Assembly: GCA_031772625.1 (NCBI GenBank) | Contig: CM062820.1 | Location: 88,518,069-88,582,068 of the forward strand | DNA length: 64,000 bases | Reading direction: 5' to 3' | Source: Pinus tabuliformis | Taxonomy: Eukaryota > Streptophyta > Pinopsida > Pinales > Pinaceae | Part shown: in pieces, positions 10,815 through 22,364 of the stretch | How positions within the stretch are numbered: the first letter of the stretch is position 1 | Layout of the letters: each line of letters opens with the position of its first letter | Made by a program: the position numbers and the translations under genes | Notes under the pieces: model-generated | The model's database searches: none | Told to the model about the DNA's origin: nothing | Seen by the model: the letters and a program-made list of their open reading frames with translations, nothing else

Positions 10815-12107
10815 ATGGGCAAGAAGCTTAAGAAGAAAGCACCTAAGAAGAAGAAGACATCTCAGAAGAACTATGACAGTGGGAGTATCGATTGGGGAAT
10901 ATGTGGAAGAAGCACTTCAGATTCAGAATCACTTCAAAATGAAGTTGAACTATCAGGTATGAATTTGTTATCCTCTGGTGATACAGGTATCTATCCATTT
11001 GGAGATGATGAAAGTGATAGCAAAACAACTGAATTTTCTCTTATGGGTGAGAAAGAAAGACATCAAATAGAGGCAGAATTTAAAAGGCTTACAGACAAAA
11101 TTAGAGATCAACAAGACCTATTGAACAAAAGGGAATGTGCCTTCAAAGAAGAAGCTACCAAACTAAAATCTCAACTAGAGGAAGGAAACAAGGTAAGGAA
11201 GTTATTCAAGGACAAGGAAGATCAATGTCAAAAGTTGCAGGATGAAGTGACATCATTAAGATGTGAAGTCAATGAAAGGAGCACAACAATCAAGAAACTC
11301 AGAGATAGATCCAGTTATTATGAAAGGCTTGAAGCTACGATCCACTCGCTAAAGGAAGATCTTGAAGAATCAAAGAAGCAGAATAAAGATCTACTCCAAG
11401 CTCTTGAAACACAAGAAAACGAGGTTCTTGATCTAAGACATCAGTTGGAAAAAGAAAGAAAAGCTAAAGAAGACAAGAAGAAGCAGTATCATGAAAAGGA
11501 AGAGCATCTCCAGGTTGAGGTAAATATTCTAAAAGATAAATTAGAAGAAAAGGATAATCTCTTACGATTTCAGGATAGTACTAAGATTTTGGATGATATT
11601 CTTAGTAGTCAAAGGTCTCCTTCTATCAAAACTGGTCTTGGTTTTCATGAATCTGTTGAAGGAGAATCTAGTTCACAAAGTAAGACAAGGAACTCTAATG
11701 CAAAATCTGAAATGCTCCAGAAGGAGATGAGAGGTCAATTCCACCATCAGCCAAGGAAAGAAATTCTTCAAAGAAAATCTTTTACTCCTCCTACAAATGA
11801 TGTTGAATGTTATGTATGTCATAATCTTGGACATGTTGCAGCCAGATGTAGAAGAAGAAGGGTTCAGGACCATCATGCAGAAAGATCATCACGCTCCAGG
11901 TACTTTAGTGGATATTGCTTTGCTTGCAATATGTTTGGTCATAAAGCTATTGATTGCTATAGAAGGAATATGAGACATGTAAGATGTTATGCATGTAACA
12001 AGCTTGGACATATAGCTAAGGAATGTAGGAACAAAGTATGGGCACCATACCAAAAGGAGAAAACATCATCATCACACTTGAAGATATGGAAGAAGAAGGA
12101 AGTATAG
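10815..12107 (+). CDS. Gag-like protein with coiled coil and three CCHC zinc knuckles
   Basis: About 430 residues from the first ATG, 62 bases after the LTR end; the open frame extends slightly further upstream without an ATG. The N-terminus is very Lys-rich (MGKKLKKKAPKKKK). A long charged coiled coil spans about residues 80-260. The motif ILDDILSSQRSPS followed by KTGLGF is familiar from plant copia-type Gag proteins. Three zinc knuckles follow at roughly residues 332-345, 368-381 and 391-404: CYVCHNLGHVAARC, CFACNMFGHKAIDC and CYACNKLGHIAKEC, all with C-C-H-C intact. The usual N-terminal UBN2 capsid domain is absent, so this is a shortened Gag. It is uninterrupted despite about 7% LTR divergence. 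Likely role: RNA binding and particle assembly. Confidence 0.85.
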   Translation: MGKKLKKKAPKKKKTSQKNYDSGSIDWGICGRSTSDSESLQNEVELSGMNLLSSGDTGIYPFGDDESDSKTTEFSLMGEKERHQIEAEFKRLTDKIRDQQDLLNKRECAFKEEATKLKSQLEEGNKVRKLFKDKEDQCQKLQDEVTSLRCEVNERSTTIKKLRDRSSYYERLEATIHSLKEDLEESKKQNKDLLQALETQENEVLDLRHQLEKERKAKEDKKKQYHEKEEHLQVEVNILKDKLEEKDNLLRFQDSTKILDDILSSQRSPSIKTGLGFHESVEGESSSQSKTRNSNAKSEMLQKEMRGQFHHQPRKEILQRKSFTPPTNDVECYVCHNLGHVAARCRRRRVQDHHAERSSRSRYFSGYCFACNMFGHKAIDCYRRNMRHVRCYACNKLGHIAKECRNKVWAPYQKEKTSSSHLKIWKKKEV

Positions 12108-13853
12108 TCAGAAAAATATGGCACAACACAACACACAGACATAACAGACTCAGAGGAAGCTGGAAGTGTAAAACTTCAATATTCTCAATCTCATACGCAA
12201 GTTTCATAAAGAGAGGTCGTGTATATACGCGAGTTAGACACTGCACAGTCGCGTATATGTCAATTTGAGGAAAAGCAGTAGGGACAGGCTCAGAAAATGG
12301 GTCTGATATGATTTAGTCCATTATTTGCTCTGTTTGATAATAGTTACAATCTGCTAATGATGTGTGAATGTCTTGACACTTGTACGATGTTTTAAGTGTT
12401 ATTGATGATGATGCCTTGATACTTCTTGCTGATATATGCATGATCAGATCTGACAGGTAACAGATGGCACAGGTTCAGGGGGAGCATATGCTTTTAATAA
12501 TGCATTGTTGGCATTATGATTAGTAGTCCTTGGTGATGATGCTTATATATTGTTGTCATATGATTCTTGGGGTTACATAGTTGATGTTCAGATCAGATTT
12601 GTGGTTGATTCTCTGATGATGCATATATGGTGCATTCATTGTGATCCTCTAAGGATAAGGAGAAGTACAAAGCTTGAATACACATCTTCATTAATTGATG
12701 ATGAGTCACTCATATGCTGCTGTCGTCATATGCATAAAGATCATATAATACAATTATGATGCAGGATTCCTATAATTCTTGGCACTCATGTGGATGAGGA
12801 TTGTTGTTGTTGATGATATCAAGAAGTCTTGACAAATGATCTCGTGCTCAAGATACATAGTGATGGATTCATGGATGATTACTCAAAGTTGCATTGTTAG
12901 AGACATGATGATAGATTGATACTTACATATGTTGATTGATGCAGATGTTCCCAAGTGATGATACTTAGATCATGCAGATCTTGATGTTGATGAGATGGCT
13001 GTGGTATTTCTCACATATAATATGAATGATTATGGATGAAGTTGATGCTGACATATCTTGTCACAGGATGATGTCATCTACCTAATGGACATAAACAGGT
13101 TGCTGGTCTGGATGCTATTGACAGATGCTTATAGAGCAAATCATACACTATGTATGATAGTTGCTGATGAATATCATGGTCTTATTTAGATGTTTGGTCT
13201 CTATCATTCAATGTAAAGGTGATATCAAGTCTCATGATGTAATAGTGTGTCTCTATCTAGTGTAGCCATTTGATGAGATCTCTTCTAGTCATATGAAGAA
13301 AATTGTACCCTCTCTATGCATAGGAAGGATGATGAAATATTTCAGTCATGTATTCCTTTTATTATCAAGGTCATGTAATGGCCTATGTTGGTTTCCCCAC
13401 TATGCCCAGGATGGATGATGTTATACTCTTGTGTTATCATGTGTAAACCTTGATGTATCCAACTTGGTTGGGTGGATGAGTCAAGTTTTGTATATCCCCA
13501 TTTTGATGGGAGATGGATGTATGTATGAGTCTTTGGTGATAGAAAGGTCATTTATGATGTATAGAGTCATGTTCTTTTCGTATAACATCTTTTTGCAGAC
13601 CTTGCTTACAATCAAGGGGAGCATGAATAGCACACTTCAGCAGAGCAGAAATTTCAGCATGTACTCAAAGGGAGCATGGACAGATTGGTACACCTTGGCA
13701 TATACAAAGGGGGAGATCATTCAGAGATTTTAGCAGGTTCTCAAGGGGAGTATGGTCAGCAGAATGTTTATCAAGGAAAGAGCATATCTTGGTCTGCCCT
13801 TTGCCCTTGATGTCAAAGGGGGAGAGTGAGTTGGTGTTGTTGCCATCAAGTCC
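12108..13853 (+). other. Non-coding internal region of the non-autonomous element
   Basis: No reading frame or pol motif is visible. The composition is unusual: GATGAT and TGATG words recur throughout on the plus strand. From about 13610 three or more purine-rich copies of AAAGGGGGAGA-like tracts appear (for example near 13706, 13815 and 13854), the last being the functional polypurine tract. Confidence 0.7.
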
Positions 13854-13864
13854 AAAGGGGGAGA
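13854..13864 (+). promoter_or_regulatory. Polypurine tract of the non-autonomous element
   Basis: AAAGGGGGAGA directly precedes the 3' LTR start at 13866. It would be the RNase H-resistant primer for plus-strand synthesis. The same tract is repeated 287 bases downstream, inside the LTR. Confidence 0.85.
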
Positions 13865-13865
13865 T

Positions 13866-16114
13866 TGTTGGCATTATCATGCATGTGTTGTACTTGATGG
13901 CAACCCAATTGTAGAAGAACAACTCACCTATAACTAAGAAGAGATATCAAATCTGATGGGAGATTGATGCATGTGTTGTACTTGAGGGACACCCACTCAT
14001 AGAAGAACATCCCACTTATATAATTAGATGAATCGACAGAAGAGATATCAGAGGTGACATATTAACATGAGATGCAAGACAGCTCAAAGGAATCAAGATG
14101 ACATATCATAGTGAGACAAGTCAGCTTTGCCATCAAGTCCAAAGGGGGAGATTGTTGGCATTATGAGGCATGTGTTGTACTTGATGGCAACCCACTCATA
14201 GAAGATCAACTCACAGATGACAGATCATAATGCAGTAGGACAAAGGGTTGATGTTCAAGCTCTCAGAATGGTAGAAAACTGAGATTCTCGCAGGTTCGCA
14301 GGTGCACCGTTGGAAAGGTGCGGACTCCGCAGGGTCACCGTTCAGAAAGAGCAGACAGGTTCGCATCTATTCCAAACAAAAGGTGTGGTTCCCTAGTACA
14401 CGCACTTTAATGCAGATAAAAATGCTCACACGTGCGAGATCTTATGGTGATCCATGGTATTTAGTCCGACGCTTTTGAACCTATAGTTTTGGTCCGTGGT
14501 TTTTCTTCTAAAAGTATTGATCCCTGGTTTTGGATCCCTAGTATTGGATCTCTATGGTTTTGGTCCATGGTTTGAGAAAGGCCTAGAATATAAAAGGGAA
14601 GGAGATCATTTGGCCTTTACACAGATGTGTGTTGAATATTTGAAGAAGAGCAAGATCTGAAATTCTGGTGATTGATTGGTGAGTGATAACTAGATCTAAA
14701 TCAAGGAGAAATCTGAGTATAATAGTCAAATCGACTGATGGGTCGAGATCTCCTTGGCGCATGATTAGATCTGTATATCCGATAGTCTGGGGTATGCTTG
14801 AAGTCTGAAAAATTATCTATACCCGGAGAACCGCAGTCCAAACGCGGCAGTAGGTGCGGAGAACCGCAGATCAGAAGGTTGCGAAGGTGCGGAGGTGCGC
14901 AAGCAATCAACAGCAACAGGTGCGGGGGTGCGCAAGAAAGCCGTAGAAATAGGTGTGGGGGTGTGCAGGAAAGCCATAGCAACAGCTGCGGGGGTGCGCA
15001 TGAAAGCCACAGTAGCAGGTGCGGAGGTGCGCAAGCGATCCGCAGCAACAAGTGCGGAGGTGCACAGAAAAGCCACAGTAGAAGGTGCAGAGGAGCGCAA
15101 GCAAGACACGGAGAAAGTGCGGATACTCGCAGGCTTCCTACTGGTGAAGTTGCAGACTTCTCTGAAAATATCTTTTAGCTAATTTTATTACTGTTGTGTT
15201 CAGGGTTCTGAATTAATGTCTGGTTACTGGTACTATGTTCTGATAATAGCATTTTGAGAAGTGATTGATTGATTATGTTTAGCTTCAGTATTGATAATGG
15301 ATCAGGTTCATAATGACTTATCCTTATGTGATTGGATGAACTAAATCTGGTTGCTAACACACATATTATCCTTGTATATGTAATGATTTGGTGATTGGGT
15401 TATTCAGAAGATTGCTTGATTATGTGCTTCAATGATATTGATGGGTCCAGTATGGAAATTGGATGAAACGTGGCCTTCAGATTATGATGATGTGTTCCAT
15501 GAGTATCCAGTCTGAAAATGTATGAAACATGGTACCCGAAGGAGAGAATATTGTAGGCTGATGCCTACGTACTAGTATCTCAGCTAGTACAAGAGCAAAG
15601 GGGGTGGTAGCTCCCTTCCAGTAGCAGTTGGAAAACGAGTAAATATTGGAGCATTTCTGCAGGTAGCAGCCTGCATACTAGTAAATGGATTGGCTAGTAC
15701 AAGAGCTAAGGGGGTTGTAGCTCCCTTCCAGGAGAGTCTAGAGAATGAGAGAAGGTTGTAGCCTTCTGCAGGTAGAAGCTTGTGTACTGGTATAAGACTG
15801 CACCAGTATAGAACCATTGTAAAAGAAGTTTCTTATTAAAAAGAAGATTCAGATGACTTGCAGCAGGTGGTTTTCACCCACATTGGGTTTCCACCTTACA
15901 TCATGGTGTTCATGTGTGCTTCTTGTGTGTGATGATCTGTTCTATTTTACTGCTCCTGTTTACTGTTCGTATGGTTAATAATGTTCGGATGCACTCAGTA
16001 AGGATCAACTAACTGAATCATAAGTTTACTATATGAATCTTAATATGGAAATGAAAAAGTTACATTGATGTGATAATACTGACTCACCCCCCCCTCTCAG
16101 TATTATTTCCAACA
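13866..16114 (+). repeat. 3' LTR of the non-autonomous element
   Basis: Same length and landmarks as the 5' LTR: internal LTR-start copy at 14153, TATA box at 14589-14596, 33-bp minisatellite at about 14890-15100 and terminal TATTTCCAACA. It is followed by the target duplication AATTA (16115-16119). Confidence 0.93.
14890..15100 (+). repeat. 33-bp minisatellite in 3' LTR
   Basis: Same unit and similar copy number as in the 5' LTR, with point differences between the two arrays (for example GGTGTGGGGGTGTGC for GGTGCGGGGGTGC). The array was therefore present before insertion and has diverged since. Confidence 0.88.
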
Positions 16115-16119
16115 AATTA

Positions 16120-17453
16120 TTCTTGTTTTGGGTGATTCATCACTTGATAAATTTACCCCACTCATATTCTTAATTGATTTGAAACAACCCTAGAAAGGTT
16201 CTTTGGAAAGCCCTAACATAAGGGTATGCTAATCTAAATGTCTAAAACCCTAACCTGCTTAGGGTTATTTAGAAGTTTTATCTAAAGTGTTCATTGATGA
16301 TGTCATGTTTGGTATTTTGGTATGATTAGGAAAACCTAACTTGTTAGGGTTGAATGATAAAGTCTAAAATCATTATCTTCGAAGTTTTGGTAATTTTTGG
16401 TTTGCTATGTTCCTATATTGAAACCCTAACCCATTAGGGTTTGGTGGAATGTGTAAGAAATACCCTTGTAATCTCTTAGAAATGATTTCCTTGGAATGTG
16501 TGTTTGTTCGATCAAACCCTAGTCTAATCAAGTTTGTTGTATGTTTAACTCTTATTGATATTTGTGAAGTTGGGTTTTATCGACACATGATATTAAATGC
16601 CTATGCTTGATGACGAAGTCCTATATGTATGAGTTAACATGCTTTTCAGCGATTATGAATCGTAGGCTTTGGAATTAAACCCTAGTCAAAGTTTGTTCCT
16701 CTAGGAAGATAGTATTTGTGAAATACTAGGGTTTTGGAGTTAACCTTAGTAGAAGTAAAAATATCTGATGTATGATGACAATGTGGTAATTTGAGATTTG
16801 TGTAACATTGTTGAAATCTGAGTTTTAGTTGTGATTAATGTTTGATTAAAAAATCTAGGGTTTGCAACTAACCCTAGTAGAAGTTGGTTTTGTTGATGAC
16901 TAAGTTGTGATTTCTTTTTTGATTAATTCTCTTATATGAAAATATAGGATTTGTATGAAACCCTAGTCGGAAGTCTAATAAATGAATTCTAAAAGTTGTT
17001 GGATGCCTTGTATATCTATATTTGTTTGAATTGTTTATATGGTTTGATATATGTTGTAATAGGGTATGCATACCATTGAAAGAAACATTGAAAGCCTAAA
17101 TATAACGAAATTTGTTATGAAGTAGTCTAGGGTTTATGACAAAGTCCCTAGCAAGATGTTGAAGAGTATGATTTTCTTGTTTGAAATTAAGTTTGAATAT
17201 CTGATTCAAATCCTTCCATTATTATAAGTTTTTGATATGTCTAACTTCATGCTTTAAAAGATTTGGTTGTACTCATTATATAAGTTGTGAAGGTACATAC
17301 TCTTCAGTATGTTGAAGATATTAGTTGATGTTATAAGCAGGATGTGGATGATGATAACTCTGATGAAATGATGGGAAGCCACAAAATATTCTCTGATGTC
17401 GAAGAAAAAATTTGATATCCTTAAGATTAAGAGGGAGCCTGGATAAATTATTA
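16120..17453. other. Unassigned AT-rich region with many AAACCCTA/TAGGGTTT words
   Basis: No sustained coding frame. Between about 16190 and 17150 the telobox-like word AACCCTA or its complement recurs many times, often as close inverted pairs (for example CCCTAACCTGCTTAGGG and CCCTAACCCATTAGGG). This is not a telomeric array, because the words are scattered. Confidence 0.5.
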
Positions 17454-18067
17454 GGGGAATTTTGAGAATGGGCCTCCTAAGGAAATAATAAAATAATAAT
17501 GGAAATAATAAAATAAGATTAGATTACATCATCAAATTTTAGAGAGAAAAAAGCAGAAAATATTTTTTCAACTCGTATTTTCAACTTATCTCCCTATGGG
17601 TTTACTCAAATTTCGAGCAGAAACACTCATTAGATGCATAATTTGATTCTCATCCAATGAGTGCCCATGTTTCATACTTTTGATGGACCCTGCTACACGA
17701 AAAATGAGAAATACACGAAAAAATGTGATTGCAATCACGTTTTTTCATGTATTTCTCATTTTTCGTGTAGCAAGGTCCTTCGAACGTATACAACATGGGT
17801 ACTCCTTGGATGAGGAATTAAATTTTTCCTCCAACGAGTACTCCCGCTCAAAATTTGAGTAAAACCTTAGGGAGATAAGTGGAAAATATGAGTTGAAAAA
17901 GTAGTTTTATTATTTTTTTATTTTTTATTATTTTTACCTTTTTACTCCAAAAATGGTGAATCATCTCTCATGGTTAACATAATCATATTGACTCCTATTG
18001 GTTCTTATAAATTTTATTTTGGATGTACATTTTTCTTAGGAGGCCCATTTTAGACCTCAAAATTCCC
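17454..18067. mobile_element. Foldback / MITE-like element with long inverted-repeat arms
   Basis: The ends are near-perfect inverted repeats: GGGGAATTTTGAG at the left and CTCAAAATTCCC at the right. Both are followed inward by GGGCCTCCTAAG and its complement. TTA on each side (17451-17453 and 18068-18070) is compatible with a 3-bp PIF/Harbinger-type target duplication. The inner arms pair almost continuously from about 17560 to 17900, with the centre between 17731 and 17732 (GTGATTGCAATCAC). There is no transposase. The short open frame over the hairpin (17680-17862) arises from the palindrome and is not treated as a gene. Confidence 0.8.
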
Positions 18068-18070
18068 TTA

Positions 18071-19869
18071 ATGGGAAGCTCGCTTGTTGAGAGGGAGGGC
18101 ATAGCATAGTTTTGATTCGAGAATGTTTTTGAAGATCTGTTACTATATATGAAGTAGGAAAGGAAAGTGTATGATTGAGGAATCTTCTGTCAAAGATTTG
18201 GTTGATAATCCCACTATGTTAAGGAGAAACATTTCTTGTTTGGAAGACCCCGAAGGTTTGTATTTGATTATGTATATGTGAACGTATATTATTGGTTGGA
18301 TTTATGTTTGTACAGGTGAATTTCTCGAAGGTTTCGATAGCATTTTGGTTAGAAATGAGTTTGATTGGGAGAGGTTGGTCATCCTTGATCTCCTGGATCA
18401 AAGAGTGTTGAGGCTTTGTGAGTGAAGCATTGCCTGGGAGGACATATGGCTAACACTTTGAGTTGATGTCTAGGTCCCGAAGTTGGAAAGTAGGTGTTGA
18501 CTATAGAGCTTTGTTTTGAATACACACCTGGATCCCTGGGTTGATGGTTAGCAAGTAAGCGTGATGGTACCTAGAGAGGCTAAAAGCTTGAGTCCATCTT
18601 AGTCACACTCAGATAAATTTCCCTAGTCAGGAATTTAATCTTTGGCATTACGGTGCCTAAACTGTTGAAAGGCCAATGTATATATTTCCCTGGTCAGGAA
18701 TCTAGTCCATGGAATTAAATTGCCTAAAATCTCTTCATGGTTCATATAGCTTAGATCTTCCTTTTGCTTGTATATTATGAATACCTCGACAGTTAGAGTG
18801 TTTTAAAATGTAACTAGGTTCGGTCTTCATTTAATGTATTTGAGTCATCATGTAATGTACTTGTCAAAAGAATAAAGAAAATAATAATAATAATAATTAT
18901 TATTATGACTTAATAAAGCATGGATTTCATGTTTGGGTCATCATGTTTTAGGTAAACGTCCCCATTGAGGACTTCTAGGATTCATTATGATTAAATAGAG
19001 TCATTGTAATTTTAAAGAGACCCTTTTTGGGCTCTTGAATCATGTAAAAAGGTTAAGCCTTGAGTGAAATATAAATTTTTTTGTCTCCACAGCAAGTTGG
19101 CCTTAAGGTGATCAAGTCAGCCTAAAGAAGGGATATTCGACCTCACCAAAGGACTATAAATGACGTAGTTCAAGTTCCATTCGAAGCATTCTCTCACAAG
19201 CAAGTTCGATATCTCTTGAAGCTGGAAAAAGTGTGAAATAGAAGAAGGAGGAGAAGTAAGTGCGAGTTTGGTATAGGAGAAGGAAAATTGGAAAATCAAA
19301 ATTTGGTACTTCTATCTTTCTCTCTCATGTCCTAGTTTGGAAGATAAAATTTCTCTTATTGATGTTGTAGCCAATTTTCGTATGTTGATGCCAGATCGAA
19401 GTATAGGTCGAAGTTGTTGCTGGATGTTGCTACCACTAGAATTTGTATTGGGCCTAGATCGAAGTTTCTAAGAGAATATTGAAGTCTCCAAGGCAAGATA
19501 GAAGTTGTTGGGTCAAAGAAAGTGTTGCCACTACTGTTGCTGCTGCTAGGTCAAGTGGTATCATCTGCAAGAAAAGAGGAAGGTTGACTTGGTGTGGAGG
19601 AAAGTTTGTGTCAAGGTCAAGAGTCTTGGAATATCTTCGGAAAAATATTAAAGGAAAAATTATTGACTGGGTTTTCCCCTAGAGGGGTTTTCCCTAGTTG
19701 TGAGCCTACATCTGGTGTTCATTGTTTGATGTGTTATTTCTTTGGTAATTACTTGATGAACTAAAAGAAAGAATATATAAGGAAACCTAATAAGAAGTCA
19801 ATAACATCACAAGTAATTATCAAGTATAAGAAAATGATAAGAAAATCTTTCTACCTTTCTTATTTTCTA
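18071..19869. other. Unassigned region
   Basis: No convincing coding frame or repeat boundary. Two similar short stretches, TTTCCCTAGTCAGGAATTTA (about 18619) and TTTCCCTGGTCAGGAATCTA (about 18687), suggest a local duplication. A short (AAT)n run and its inverted partner ATTATTATTATGAC lie at 18882-18908. Confidence 0.35.
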
Positions 19870-21640
19870 ACAAGAAGGAAGACCCATTTCTTTTCAAAGT
19901 TTTCCAATCAAGGGAAAGTATTTACACAAACCTATTTATGAGAAGGAAAGGTTGGAAATACTACATGAATTAAAGAGATGGTGGTTTTACCTAATGGGAA
20001 GACACTTTAAGATAAAACAGATCACGATAGCCTTAAATACTTTTTGGAAAAAATATTATCTTCAGAAGGGTAGAGAAAATGGGTCACAAAGATGTTGAGC
20101 TATGACTTTGAAATGATATATAAAAAAGGGAAGACAAATGTTGTTAGAGACGCACTCTTAGAAAAGGATGAGGATGTGGAATCATTACTCAGTTTCATTT
20201 CTATTATTCAACCAGATTGGATAACTGGAGCAAGGGATGAATGAAATAATGACAAAGAGGTTTGGACACTCATTCAAAGGTTGCAGGAAGATCGATACAT
20301 TTATCTAGAAAAATGATTCATTATGGTACAAATATTTCTTATATATTTGTAATAATTCCCAACTCAAACAAAATATTTTTTTGGAATTGCACATCTTCCC
20401 CTTACGAGGGAAATCAAGATTTTTAAGAACTTACCATAGGATCAAGAAGGAAATTTTTGGGTATGGCCTTAAATCTAATATTTAGAAGTTTGTGGTATAA
20501 TGTTAGGTTTTCCAACAAAATAAAGTTGAGACAATTAAGACCCTGGGTCTGTTACAACCTTTATCCATTCACATCAGCGTTGGGAGGAGGTCTCAATGGA
20601 TTCTATCATAAGTTTATCCAAGTGTGAAGGAAAGAGTGTCATCATGGTGGTAGTTGATATAATTACAATGTATGCACACTTTTGTGCATTATCTCATCCT
20701 TTTAAAGCCAATACAATTTCTATTTCATTTATGGAAATAATTCAAAAGCTACATGGAAATCCAAAGATGATTGCAAGTGACAGAGATCCCATCTTCACTA
20801 GAAATTTTTGGACAAAATTACTTTCTTGCCTTGCTACTCAATTAGCTCATAGCTCATCTTATCATCCTCAATCTAACGAGAAAATTGAGATAGTGAACAA
20901 ATGTTTGGAAGGATATTTTCGTTGCTTTGTATATGATAAACAAATAGAATGGGTTAAGTGGTTACCCCTCATTGAATGGTGGTATAACAATTCCTTCCAT
21001 TCTGCAGTAAAAATGATGCCATTTATGGCACTTTATGGATATCATCCACCATCCATCACATCATCTTTAAGAGAAAATTCCAAGGTTTAAGCAGTGGAAG
21101 ATGACATTGAGCATCTACAACAAGTTCTCTAACTCTTAAAGGATAAACTCACTATGGCGCAGAATCGAATGAAACAACAAGCATATCAACATCACAGTGA
21201 AAGAAGTTTTGATGTAGGTGACTACATGTTTTTACGGCTACAACCATACAAACAAATGTCCCTCAAGCAAGCTAAGAAGGATAATAAATGATCACCCAAG
21301 TACTATGGTTCTTACAAGGTGTTGCAAAATATTGGTACCATGGCATGCAAATTGGAGCTGCTTGCCTCTTCCTGATTACATCCAGTTTTATATGTTTCAT
21401 GCTTAAATAAGGTTACCAGTGACAAGCTCCCAGTTCAAACAATATTTCCAAAACTTGACGAAGAAGGAAAAATCATATTGGAGCTTGAAGCAGTCACACA
21501 AACAAGAACTTCACAGCTATGAAATCGATCAGTTTCAGAGTATCGCATTAAGTGGAAGAACTTACTTGCTGAAGATTCCACATGGGAGGATGAGAATTTT
21601 ATACAGAACCATCTAGAACTACTCAAGTGTTGAGGACAAC
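19870..21640 (+). pseudogene. Chromodomain Ty3/gypsy (chromovirus) pol remnant
   Basis: Pieces in order: the end of RT-RNase H (PIYEKERLEILHELKRWW; DHDSLKYFLEK; KWVTKMLSYDFEMIYKKGK; an eroded DALSRK box), then an open integrase core from 20596 (SVIMVVVDIITMYAHFCALS). Integrase keeps the three acidic positions: Asp in VVVD, Asp in SDRDPIF and Glu in IEIVNKCLEGY. The C-terminal region is broken by stops and shifts but includes SFDVGDYMFLRLQPY. It ends in a chromodomain at about 21510-21625 (EYRIKWKNLLAEDSTWEDE, then FIQNHLELL). In chromoviruses this terminal domain is thought to steer integration to heterochromatin. Gag, protease and most of RT are missing. Confidence 0.88.
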
Positions 21641-21655
21641 ACTTTTTTGGAGAGG

Positions 21656-21931
21656 GGCATATTAGGTCCCTATAGTACTAGTGTAGCCCCCTTATTTTCA
21701 TTGTTAGTGTAGCCTCCTATTGTTATTGTTGTTCCCTTACATTATTATTGTTAGGTAGGCTCTGACTATATTGTCACCCCTTATACTTATATATACCAAG
21801 GAGGTCTTGTCATTTGTATCATCCAAGGGTTGTTTGTTTATATGATGTAAATGATGTGTCCCCCTCGAAGAGGTTGTTTCTCAAGTTGTTGATATATCTT
21901 TTCTTCTATTTTCTAAGCTAGTTTCATAACA
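21656..21931 (+). repeat. Probable short 3' LTR of the chromovirus remnant
   Basis: A purine run GGAGAGGGG follows the chromodomain. The next bases ATATTAGGTCCC resemble an LTR start TGTTAGG with a mutated G. The stretch contains a TATA-like TATATATACC (about 21787) and ends TTTCATAACA near 21931. Only one copy is in the window, so the ends are estimates. Confidence 0.5.
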
Positions 21932-22283
21932 TACATTTTTAATAGGAAAGAATATTACAATCTTTTTTTAAAAATCATAAAGTTTGAAATATCTATTGAA
22001 TAATGTGGAATATTCATTAGAAGAAAGAGTCTTATTTTATAAAATTTTAAAAATTTATTTAATAATGTGGAATATTATAAATTTGAAGGGAGTCTTCAAT
22101 TTTTTTGTTAAATATTGTCAACTTCAATTATAATCAAATGGCACTCACAAATATTTACTTTGACACATTAATTCACGATTTTATATAGATAGTGGTTAGA
22201 GTAAGGAATCACACTTATAGAAGGAAAAAGATAGAATGGAGTGATTTATATCATTGTTATGCCTTACTGTAACACTTCAACGC

Positions 22284-22305
22284 TAAAACACACACACACA
22301 CACAC

Positions 22306-22364
<59 letters not shown>

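Larger units (their letters stand above)
8505..16114 (+). mobile_element. Complete non-autonomous LTR retrotransposon with gag only (TR-GAG-like)
   Basis: Two direct LTRs of equal length (8505-10753 and 13866-16114, 2249 bp each) begin TGTTGGCATTAT and end TATTTCCAACA. The 5-bp target duplication AATTA is exact (8500-8504 and 16115-16119). A primer-binding site for initiator-methionine tRNA follows the 5' LTR, and a polypurine tract AAAGGGGGAGA (13854-13864) precedes the 3' LTR. The 3112-bp internal region encodes one Gag-like protein and no protease, RT or integrase, so mobilisation would need enzymes in trans. In a roughly 215-base sample the LTRs differ at about 7% of positions, mostly transitions, so the insertion is not recent. 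Confidence 0.95.

Noticed and set aside
16190..17150. Interstitial telomere array
   Set aside because: AAACCCTA words are scattered and in both orientations, not tandem.
17680..17862. 60-codon frame over the foldback centre
   Set aside because: Lies in a palindrome of a MITE-like element; no homology.
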